From: JBECKQ01 sp040235375
Lineage (GTDB): Bacteria; Planctomycetota; Phycisphaerae; UBA1845
Assembly: GCA_040235375.1 (NCBI GenBank)
Contig: JBECKQ010000278.1
Coordinates: 1 to 5,322, forward strand
Direction of reading: 5' to 3'
Length of the DNA: 5,322 bases
Each line of letters begins with the position of its first letter. Position 1 is the first letter of the stretch. The translations under genes were made by a program, and so were the position numbers. Shown here one piece after another: positions 1-5,322 of the stretch. Under the pieces are notes generated by a model. That model worked only from the letters and a program-made list of their open reading frames with translations, searched no databases and was not told where the DNA came from.

Positions 1-27
1 GCCTATCGCCTCCTGCCTCTTGCCTTG
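1..27. repeat. Degenerate heptanucleotide tandem repeat (gcctNNN)
   Basis: The first 27 bases read as consecutive 7-bp units: gcctatc, gcctcct, gcctctt and a partial gccttg. Each begins with gcct. The array starts at the window edge, so its true length is unknown, and it ends four bases before the stop codon of the minus-strand ATPase gene. Short degenerate heptamer arrays between genes are known in several bacteria (for example the STRR elements of cyanobacteria); assigning this one to a class would be a guess. On the minus strand one unit contains AGGAGG (9-14), so part of it could also act as a ribosome binding site for a gene starting just outside the window. Confidence 0.55.
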
Positions 28-31
28 CCCC

Positions 32-1768
32 CTACTCCTCTTCCGACGCTGCGCCGACAATGTCCGCTTGGGCGACGCGCAGAACCTCGTCCGGCGTCGT
101 CACGCCGCGCAGAATCTTCATCTTCCCATCGTCGCGCAGCGTCCGCATGCCCGACGCGATGGCCGCCTTGCGTATCTGTGACGTCGGCGCGCGGTTGAAG
201 GCCAACTCGCGCATCTCGCTGTTCATCTGCAGCATTTCGAACACGCCGAGCCGGCCGTGATAACCCGTCCCGCCGCACCGGCTGCACCCCTTGCCCTTGT
301 AGAACGTCGCCTCCGCAAGCTGCTGATCCGTGAAGCCCAGCAGCTTCAGGTAACGCTTGTTCGGGTTCGGGTCCGCCTGCCGGCATTCCTTGCAGATCAC
401 ACGCACCAGTCGCTGGGCCATGATCGCCTGGATCGAGCTCGCCACCAGGAACGGCTTGATCCCCATGTCAATCAATCGCGTGATCGCCGACGGCGCGTCG
501 TTGGTGTGCAGCGTGCTGAACACGAGGTGCCCGGTGAGCGCCGCCTGTATCGCCACGTCGCCCACCTCCCGGTCACGTATCTCGCCGACCAGGATGATGT
601 TCGGTGCCTGCCGCAGCATCGCCCGCAGGATGCGCGCAAACGAAAGCCCGATTTCCTCGCGAACCTGGCACTGGTTCATCCCCGTGAAGTTGTACTCCAC
701 CGGATCCTCCGCCGTGATGATCTTCTTGTCCGGCCGGTTGAGCTCCTGCAGCGCGGAATACAACGTCGTCGTCTTGCCGGACCCCGTCGGACCCGTCACG
801 AGGAAGATGCCGTTCGGCCGCCGGATGATCCGGTGAAACTCCTCGTAGTTGTCCTCCTCGAAGCCCAGCGCCGCGATGCCCACGTTCGCCGACTCGGGCC
901 GCAGAATACGCAGCACCACGCTCTCGCCGTGGTACGTCGGGCACGCGCTCACGCGGAAGTCGATCTGCCGCCCGGCGAACTTCATCTTGATACGGCCGTC
1001 CTGCGGCACGCGACGCTCGGCAATGTCCATGCCCGACATGATCTTGAAACGCGTCAGCACCGCCGCCTGGATGTTCTTCGGAATGTCGTCGCGTATCTGG
1101 CACACGCCGTCGATGCGATAGCGCACGCGCACGCGATTCTCCATCGGCTCGACGTGAATGTCGCTCGCCCGGTTGCGGACCGCCTCGCCGATGATGTGGT
1201 TGATCAGGCGGATGATCGGCGCGTCGCCGTCTTCCCCTTCCTTGGCCCGGCCCTTCTCGTCCTTCTCCAGCTCCTCCTCGAGGTCGATGCTCGCCCGGTC
1301 GATGCTCGCCATCGTCTGCGACAGGTCGTCCGTCATCTTGGCGAGGAAGTCGTCGATGAACTTCTGCACGCGCTTCGCCGGCGCGAGCATTGGGATCAGC
1401 TCCTTGCCCAGCCGGAACTTGAGAAGGTCGAACGTGTCCAGATCGAGCGGATCGGTGATCACCACCTTCAGCCGGTCGCCGTCCATTCCTGCCGGCAGCA
1501 CGAGGTGCTTGCGGACAAGGTCCGCCGGTATCAGGTCGAACGCGGACTTGGGAATACTCGTCCGGTCGAGGTCGACGTATTCGAGCCCGAGCTGTGCCGC
1601 CAGGGCTCGCATCACGTCCTCCTCCGTGCACAGTTCCAGCTCGACGAGCGCTTCGCCGACCCGTTTGCCGTGCTCCATTCCGTACTCGAGGGCCTGGGCC
1701 ACCGCCTTTTCGTCGACGATGCCCCAGCTCAACAGGATCTCTCCGAGCTTCTTCCGCTTGCGTGCCAT
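32..1768 (-). CDS. gspE: GspE/PilB-family type II secretion or type IV pilus assembly ATPase
   Basis: This complete 578-residue protein is a cytoplasmic hexameric ATPase that would power assembly of a type IV pilus or type II secretion pseudopilus at the inner membrane. Residues about 5-150 form an MshEN/GspE N-terminal domain with two KLGEIL/RVGEAL-type repeats. An acidic linker (about 155-180) leads to the ATPase core. Visible motifs are Asp box SDIHVEP (D203), Walker A GPTGSGKT (326-333, K332), Walker B-like ILVGEIRD (E396) and His box STLHTNDA (H421). A C-X2-C-X32-C-X2-C zinc tetracysteine uses C459, C462, C495 and C498; this feature is typical of assembly ATPases and lacking in PilT-type retraction ATPases. 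The length fits PilB/GspE (about 500-570) well. The ATG at 1766-1768 is preceded by AAAAGG with 7 bases between, supporting this start. No pilin or secretin gene is in view, so pilus versus secretion cannot be decided; the symbol denotes the family. The family assignment is very secure. Confidence 0.95.
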   Translation of the reverse strand: MARKRKKLGEILLSWGIVDEKAVAQALEYGMEHGKRVGEALVELELCTEEDVMRALAAQLGLEYVDLDRTSIPKSAFDLIPADLVRKHLVLPAGMDGDRLKVVITDPLDLDTFDLLKFRLGKELIPMLAPAKRVQKFIDDFLAKMTDDLSQTMASIDRASIDLEEELEKDEKGRAKEGEDGDAPIIRLINHIIGEAVRNRASDIHVEPMENRVRVRYRIDGVCQIRDDIPKNIQAAVLTRFKIMSGMDIAERRVPQDGRIKMKFAGRQIDFRVSACPTYHGESVVLRILRPESANVGIAALGFEEDNYEEFHRIIRRPNGIFLVTGPTGSGKTTTLYSALQELNRPDKKIITAEDPVEYNFTGMNQCQVREEIGLSFARILRAMLRQAPNIILVGEIRDREVGDVAIQAALTGHLVFSTLHTNDAPSAITRLIDMGIKPFLVASSIQAIMAQRLVRVICKECRQADPNPNKRYLKLLGFTDQQLAEATFYKGKGCSRCGGTGYHGRLGVFEMLQMNSEMRELAFNRAPTSQIRKAAIASGMRTLRDDGKMKILRGVTTPDEVLRVAQADIVGAASEEE

Positions 1769-1775
1769 CTACGGG

Positions 1776-1781
1776 CCTTTT
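1776..1781 (-). promoter_or_regulatory. Shine-Dalgarno site of the ATPase gene
   Basis: On the minus strand AAAAGG lies 7 bases before the ATG at 1768. It is a moderate match to the anti-Shine-Dalgarno sequence at a normal distance. It supports the ATG at 1768 as the start, in agreement with the MshEN homology beginning within the first ten residues. Confidence 0.5.
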
Positions 1782-1958
1782 GTTGTGTGTTCAGGCGGGA
1801 TGCGCTTCTCGCGTGCTCGCGGCGCGCCCGGAACACTCGCCCATTCTGCGGTGCCGGGCGGCACGGTCTGGCCCGCAGGGACAGGTCGTGTTTGTCCGAA
1901 TCGCGCGCTTGCCGATGCGCCGCGCAGCTCCTTGTCGACCAACGACCGAACTCGTCAA

Positions 1959-1987
1959 ATTTTATCGGCACATATCATGCCAGGCAA
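1959..1987 (-). promoter_or_regulatory. Candidate sigma-70-type promoter for the ATPase gene
   Basis: On the minus strand a -35-like TTGCCT (1982-1987) is followed after 17 bases by TAAAAT (1959-1964), which has one mismatch to TATAAT. It sits in the only A/T-rich patch of the intergenic region. Transcription would start near 1952 and leave a leader of roughly 185 nt before the ATG at 1768. The -35 matches only four of six positions, so this is a tentative call. Pilus and secretion ATPase genes often lie inside operons and may also be transcribed from other promoters. Confidence 0.35.
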
Positions 1988-2058
1988 GTTGGTCGCAATG
2001 CCGACCGAGGCACCGCATAACGGCGCTGCAACCGCGCCATCCCTCGGCGCGACTCGCG

Positions 2059-2086
2059 TTGACAGTCCTTCCGGCCGTCATATAGT
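2059..2086 (+). promoter_or_regulatory. Sigma-70-type promoter of ppdK
   Basis: A perfect -35 hexamer TTGACA (2059-2064) is followed after 16 bases by TATAGT (2081-2086), a close match to the -10 consensus. Predicted transcription start is near 2093, leaving a leader of about 50 nt before the ATG at 2143. This is the best promoter-like sequence in the window, placed where the PPDK gene needs one. A strong housekeeping-type promoter would suit a constitutively expressed central metabolic enzyme; that last point is inference. Confidence 0.7.
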
Positions 2087-2130
2087 GGCGCCGCTTACTG
2101 TGATTCCAGCTTGACAACAAAGCGCTAATC

Positions 2131-2134
2131 GGAG
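2131..2134 (+). promoter_or_regulatory. Shine-Dalgarno site of ppdK
   Basis: GGAG lies 8 bases before the ATG at 2143-2145. The spacing is normal, and translation from here gives the expected PPDK N-terminus (phenylalanine pair, then the GGKGAGLAEM motif), so it decides the start codon. Confidence 0.65.
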
Positions 2135-2142
2135 CCCTCGTC

Positions 2143-5100
2143 ATGGCGAAATCGACCAAGTGGGTGTACTTCTTCGGCGCAGGTCAGACCGAAGGCGACG
2201 GCACCATGAAGCAGGTGCTCGGCGGCAAGGGGGCCGGCCTCGCCGAAATGACGCGCATCGGCCTGCCTGTTCCCGCAGGATTCACCATCACCGCCGAGGC
2301 CTGCGCCGCCTACACGCAGAACGGCAGGCGATGGCCGGCCGGGCTCGAAGAGCAGGTCAGAAAGTACCTGCGCAAGCTCGAAAAAGCCTGCGGCAAGAAG
2401 CTCGGCGACAATAAGAACCCACTGCTCGTCTCCGTCCGCTCCGGCGCCGCCGTCTCCATGCCCGGCATGATGGAGACCATCCTCAACCTCGGCCTCAACG
2501 ACGTTTCCGTGGAAGGGCTCGCCAAGGCTGCCAACAATCGCCGCTTCGCCCTCGACGCCTACCGCCGCTTCATCATGATGTATGGCTCCACCGCCCGCGG
2601 CGTCGAACGCGAGCTGTTCGACCAGGCCTTCGACAGCCTCAAGGAGCAGCAGACGCGCTATCGCATCGGCAAGCCCGAAGGCGAACTCGTCCTCGACACC
2701 GAAGTCAGCGAGCTCGAGCTCGAGCACCTCATCACCGACTTCAAACGCATCTACCACGAGCACACCAGCGACGACTTTCCTCAGGACCCTTACCAGCAGC
2801 TTGCCGGCGCCATCGACGCCGTCTTCAACAGTTGGATGGCCGACAAGGCCGTCACCTATCGCCGCGTCGAGCGCATCACCGGCCTGCTCGGCACGGCCGT
2901 CAACGTCTGCCAGATGGTCTTCGGCAACATGGGCGAGGACAGCGGCACCGGCGTCTGCTTCACCCGCGACCCCAGCACCGGCGCCAACGAATTCTACGGC
3001 GACCTCCTCATCAACGCTCAGGGCGAGGACGTCGTCGCCGGCGTTCGCACGCCGGTCAAGCTGATCGAGCTCCGCACCATTATGCCCGACGCCTACGAGC
3101 AGCTCGAAGCCGTCCGCGCCATGCTCGAGATCCACTACCAGGACATGCAGGACCTCGAGTTCACCATTGAGCGCGGCAAGCTCTACATGCTCCAGTGCCG
3201 CACCGGCAAGCGCAGTCCCGCCGCCGCCTTCAAGATCGCCGTCGACCAGGCCACGCAGCCCACGCTCAGCCGCAACGAAACGAGCCTGCTCGTCCGCAAG
3301 AAATACCTGCCCAAGTCGTATGCCAATCGGGCGACCAAACCGGTCATCACCCGCGAGCAGGCCGTCATGCGCATCACCCGGGCCGACATCGAACGACTCT
3401 TCTATCCCGTGATTGATCCCGATATCCCGCGCGAGAACCTTACCGAGCGCCGCCTGGGCGAAGGCATCAACGCCGTTCCCGGCGCCGCCGCCGGACAGAT
3501 CGTCTTCACCGCCCCCGAGGCCGAAGCCTTGGCCGCCTCCGGGCAGAAGGTCATCCTCGTCCGCAAGGAAACCTCGCCCGAAGACGTCGGCGGCATGCAC
3601 GCCGCCGTCGGCATCCTCACCGCCACCGGCGGCAAGACCTCCCACGCGGCCGTCGTCGCCCGTGGCTGGGGCAAGTGCTGCATCGTCGGTTGCGGCTCCC
3701 TGCGTATCGACTATGGCAGCAAGACGATGGCCTTGAACGGCACGTCGCTCTCCCAGGGCGACTCGATTACCCTCGACGGCACCACCGGCGCCATCTACCG
3801 CGGCGCGCTCGATCTCGTCCCGCCCGCCACGCCGCCCGAGTATGACGTCCTAATGGGCTGGTGCGACGAAGCGCGCCGGCTACGCGTCCGCACCAACGCC
3901 GACACCCCCGGCGACGCCGCCAAGGCCGTCAGCATGGGCGCTGAGGGCATCGGACTGTGCCGCACCGAGCACATGTTCTTCGGCACCGAGGACCGCCGCC
4001 TGGCCATGCAGGAGATGATCGTCGCCGACAGCGAGTCCGCTCGCCGCACGGCCCTCGACAAGCTCCTCCCCTTCCAGCGCAGCGACTTCATCGGCATCTT
4101 CGAGGCCATGAATGGCAAGCCGGTCACCATCCGCCTGATCGACCCGCCCTTGCACGAGTTCCTCCCGCAGACCGTCGAGGATATGCAACGCCTCGCCGAG
4201 CACACCGGCATCGCCATCGAGTCCATCCGCGCCCAGGACGAAATGCTGCACGAGAGCAACCCCATGCTCGGCCACCGCGGCTGCCGGCTCTGCATCACCT
4301 ATCCCGAGATCCTGGAGATGCAGGTCCGCGCCATCATCGAGGCCGCCATCGACTGCTCGCGCCGCGGCATCGATGTGCTTCCCGAGATCATGATCCCGCT
4401 CACCATCGACCCGAAGGAGCTCTCTATCCTCGCGGAGCGCACCCGCGCCGTCGCCGACGCCATCATCGCCGACGCGGACATGTCGCTTCCCTACATGGTC
4501 GGCACGATGATCGAAACGCCGCGTGCCGCCCTGCTCGGCGACCGGATCGCCGAGGTCGCCGAGTTCTTCAGCTTCGGCACCAACGACCTGACGCAGACCA
4601 CAATGGCCCTCAGCCGCGACGACGCCGGCCGCTTCCTGCCCGACTACGTCGACGAGCAGAAGGCCGGCATCTTCCACGACGATCCCTTCCAGTCCCTCGA
4701 CCAGGAGGGCGTCGGCCTGCTCGTCAAGTGGGCCATTGAGCGGGCTCGCGGCGTCAAGCCCAAGCTCAAGATCGGCATCTGCGGCGAGCACGGCGGCGAG
4801 CCGGCCTCCGTCAAGTTCTGCCACCGCGTGAACATGGACTACGTCTCGTGCAGTCCGTATCGCGTGCCCATCGCCCGCCTCGCCGCCGCCCAGGCCGTCA
4901 TCGAGGAAGACGGCAAGCCCGCGGGCAAGCGGACCACCCGCGGCGGTAGCCGAAGCGCCCGTCCGAGCCGCGCCCGTAAGGAAGCGGATAAAACGTCAAC
5001 CTCCCAATCACCCAAACGCCGCGGCACTTCCACCGCCCGTCCGAGCCGCGCCCGTAAGGAAGCGGATAAGGCGTCAACCTCGAAAGCGCCCAAACGCCGC

Positions 5101-5322
5101 CGCACTTCCACGGTTCGTCCGAGCCGCGCCCGTAAGGAAGCGGATAGAACGTCAACCTCCCAATCACCCAAACGCCGCCCCCCGTCTCCGAGTAGCAGAG
5201 CGAAGACTGCAAAGAAGTCCGCCAAGAAAACGCGGACCGCAAGCGCGAAGTCCACGAAGAACAAATCCGCCACCAGGTCTTCGAAGAAGAAGGCCTCGGC
5301 CAGAAAGAAGACCGCCCGAAGG
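2143..5322 (+). CDS. ppdK: Pyruvate, phosphate dikinase with basic repeat-containing C-terminal extension (3' partial)
   Basis: PPDK interconverts pyruvate, ATP and phosphate with PEP, AMP and pyrophosphate in the cytoplasm, serving glycolysis or gluconeogenesis. Residues 1 to about 355 are the ATP-grasp nucleotide-binding part: GGKGAGLAEM (K29), SVRSGAAVSMPGMMET (R99), INAQGEDVVAGVRTP and LQCRTGKR (R353). The swivelling phosphohistidine domain has TGGKTSHAAVVARGWGK with catalytic H501; the Thr499/Ser500 pair used by PDRP-type regulators is present. The C-terminal TIM barrel has LCRTEHMFF (R607), TIRLIDPPLHEFLP (R664), GTMIETPRAAL (E791), SFGTNDLTQTT (N814, D815) and ICGEHGGEPASV with catalytic C880. 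The core ends near residue 925, close to the usual bacterial length of about 875-910. The frame continues without a stop for 135 more residues to the window end. This extension is strongly basic and repeat-bearing, unlike ordinary PPDK. A good promoter and GGAG site precede the ATG. The enzyme call is very secure; the tail's role is unknown and its end is unseen. Confidence 0.96.
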   Translation, partial: MAKSTKWVYFFGAGQTEGDGTMKQVLGGKGAGLAEMTRIGLPVPAGFTITAEACAAYTQNGRRWPAGLEEQVRKYLRKLEKACGKKLGDNKNPLLVSVRSGAAVSMPGMMETILNLGLNDVSVEGLAKAANNRRFALDAYRRFIMMYGSTARGVERELFDQAFDSLKEQQTRYRIGKPEGELVLDTEVSELELEHLITDFKRIYHEHTSDDFPQDPYQQLAGAIDAVFNSWMADKAVTYRRVERITGLLGTAVNVCQMVFGNMGEDSGTGVCFTRDPSTGANEFYGDLLINAQGEDVVAGVRTPVKLIELRTIMPDAYEQLEAVRAMLEIHYQDMQDLEFTIERGKLYMLQCRTGKRSPAAAFKIAVDQATQPTLSRNETSLLVRKKYLPKSYANRATKPVITREQAVMRITRADIERLFYPVIDPDIPRENLTERRLGEGINAVPGAAAGQIVFTAPEAEALAASGQKVILVRKETSPEDVGGMHAAVGILTATGGKTSHAAVVARGWGKCCIVGCGSLRIDYGSKTMALNGTSLSQGDSITLDGTTGAIYRGALDLVPPATPPEYDVLMGWCDEARRLRVRTNADTPGDAAKAVSMGAEGIGLCRTEHMFFGTEDRRLAMQEMIVADSESARRTALDKLLPFQRSDFIGIFEAMNGKPVTIRLIDPPLHEFLPQTVEDMQRLAEHTGIAIESIRAQDEMLHESNPMLGHRGCRLCITYPEILEMQVRAIIEAAIDCSRRGIDVLPEIMIPLTIDPKELSILAERTRAVADAIIADADMSLPYMVGTMIETPRAALLGDRIAEVAEFFSFGTNDLTQTTMALSRDDAGRFLPDYVDEQKAGIFHDDPFQSLDQEGVGLLVKWAIERARGVKPKLKIGICGEHGGEPASVKFCHRVNMDYVSCSPYRVPIARLAAAQAVIEEDGKPAGKRTTRGGSRSARPSRARKEADKTSTSQSPKRRGTSTARPSRARKEADKASTSKAPKRRRTSTVRPSRARKEADRTSTSQSPKRRPPSPSSRAKTAKKSAKKTRTASAKSTKNKSATRSSKKKASARKKTARR
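4918..5322 (+). other. Region encoding the low-complexity basic tail of PPDK
   Basis: Residues 926-1060 contain 49 Lys/Arg and only six acidic residues (one E and one D in each 26-residue repeat), with the rest mostly Ser, Thr, Ala and Pro. It divides into a short start (926-938, with KRTTRGGSRS), three 26-residue repeats (939-1016), and a Lys/Ala/Ser/Thr tail (1017-1060, with AKKSAKKTRTASAK and SSKKKASARKKTARR). No acidic residue occurs after 1016. The composition resembles histone H1 C-terminal tails and bacterial H1-like proteins. It is surely disordered and may bind nucleic acid or another polyanion; that is inferred from composition alone. Arginine codons AGA, AGG and CGA are common after 5142 while the core prefers CGC. 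Confidence 0.8.
4957..5190 (+). repeat. Three tandem 78-bp in-frame repeats
   Basis: Units start at 4957, 5035 and 5113, exactly 78 bp apart, so each adds 26 codons without shifting frame. A 31-bp core (4960-4990, 5038-5068, 5116-5146) is identical in all three, including gtccgagccg at its left and gaagcggata at its right. The rest of the unit varies. In the ppdK frame each unit reads (A/V)RPSRARKEAD(K/R) followed by a Ser/Thr-rich part and PKRR. On the minus strand the core reads YPLPYGRGSD in one frame and SLRARLGR in another. I recall this as a dispersed repeat signature in planctomycete-like genomes; that memory could not be checked here. TAA triplets in the unit fall only in another frame, so the used frame stays open. 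CCGC and GCGG flanking the core centre could pair in a short REP-like hairpin. Confidence 0.9.

Larger units (their letters stand above)
1769..2142. other. Divergent intergenic region, no supported gene
   Basis: These 374 bases separate the start codons of the two divergent genes. They hold a candidate promoter for each direction and both ribosome binding sites. The segment 1790-1950 would be the long untranslated leader of the ATPase mRNA; apart from a weak 5-bp stem (GTGCC/GGCAC, 1851-1864) I see no strong hairpin, riboswitch signature, tRNA or attachment site. Small reading frames cross the region on both strands. They have no recognisable product and either run into the flanking genes out of frame or lack a convincing ribosome binding site. 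Confidence 0.6.

Noticed and set aside
1851..1864. Terminator or regulatory hairpin (GTGCC/GGCAC stem)
   Set aside because: Five base pairs with a 4-nt loop and no following T run; such short stems are expected by chance in GC-rich DNA.
1729..1971. 80-residue minus-strand small gene in the ATPase leader
   Set aside because: It overlaps the ATPase start in another frame, begins inside the candidate -10 and -35 region, has no convincing ribosome binding site and shows no recognisable domain.
257..2020. 587-residue plus-strand reading frame opposite the ATPase gene
   Set aside because: It lies antisense to a protein with clear Walker A, His box and tetracysteine motifs. Its Arg/Leu/His-rich translation has no domain, and long antisense frames are expected in high-GC coding DNA.
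2111..2116. Second TTGACA upstream of ppdK
   Set aside because: No -10-like sequence lies at a suitable distance downstream, and it is too close to the start codon to act as the -35 of a useful promoter.
2125..3645. 506-residue minus-strand reading frame opposite ppdK
   Set aside because: Gly/Ala/Asp/Glu-rich shadow of the strongly conserved PPDK sense frame, with no recognisable family. Its rich composition mirrors sense-strand C-ending codons.
3880..4824. 314-residue minus-strand reading frame opposite the PPDK barrel
   Set aside because: Same reasoning: it covers the conserved catalytic barrel in antisense and shows only low-complexity Gly/Ala/Asp/Leu sequence.
4900..4960. Loss of the true PPDK stop by sequencing error or frameshift
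   Set aside because: Not excluded, but disfavoured: the frame stays open and uniformly basic before, within and after the repeats, and the repeat length is a multiple of three. A random read-through would be unlikely to give this consistent composition.
4957..5190. CRISPR array
   Set aside because: The 78-bp period is contiguous, the segments between the invariant cores are related to each other and not unique spacers, and the array lies in a coding frame.
4839..5273. Minus-strand frames giving repeated SLRARLGR or YPLPYGRGSD peptides
   Set aside because: These are translations of the 78-bp repeat on its other strand. Such predicted proteins are repeat artefacts; they were kept only as a diagnostic of the repeat family.

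Overview
The window is GC-rich with strong C/G-ending codon use. It holds two convincing protein genes in divergent orientation, separated by a 374-bp intergenic region. On the minus strand is a complete GspE/PilB-family assembly ATPase (type II secretion or type IV pilus). On the plus strand is a pyruvate, phosphate dikinase (PPDK, ppdK) that starts at 2143 and is still open at the last base, so its 3' end lies outside the window.

Layout: bases 1-27 carry a degenerate 7-bp tandem repeat just past the ATPase stop. Bases 32-1768 are the ATPase. Bases 1769-2142 hold its leader and candidate promoter plus a good sigma-70-type promoter and Shine-Dalgarno for ppdK. Bases 2143-4917 encode a normal-looking PPDK catalytic core with all main active-site motifs. 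Bases 4918-5322 encode an unusual, very basic C-terminal extension of at least 135 residues.

The extension is the most interesting part. It contains three tandem copies of a 78-bp (26-codon) unit with an invariant 31-bp core. Read on the minus strand, the core gives the peptide PLPYGRGSD. From memory, this is the signature of a dispersed, usually intergenic repeat in some planctomycete-type genomes. Here it is read in sense as an Arg/Lys/Ser/Thr/Pro-rich peptide, followed by a Lys/Ala/Ser/Thr-rich tail like a histone H1 C-terminus. The working picture is an ordinary glycolytic/gluconeogenic enzyme with a disordered, possibly nucleic-acid- or polyanion-binding tail, built partly from a captured genomic repeat.

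The organism is probably a high-GC environmental bacterium, perhaps of the Planctomycetota. That is inference from the PPDK variant, the repeat and the basic tail, not proven. The two genes share no obvious pathway and probably share only the intergenic region. Almost all other long reading frames are GC-rich shadows of these two genes.
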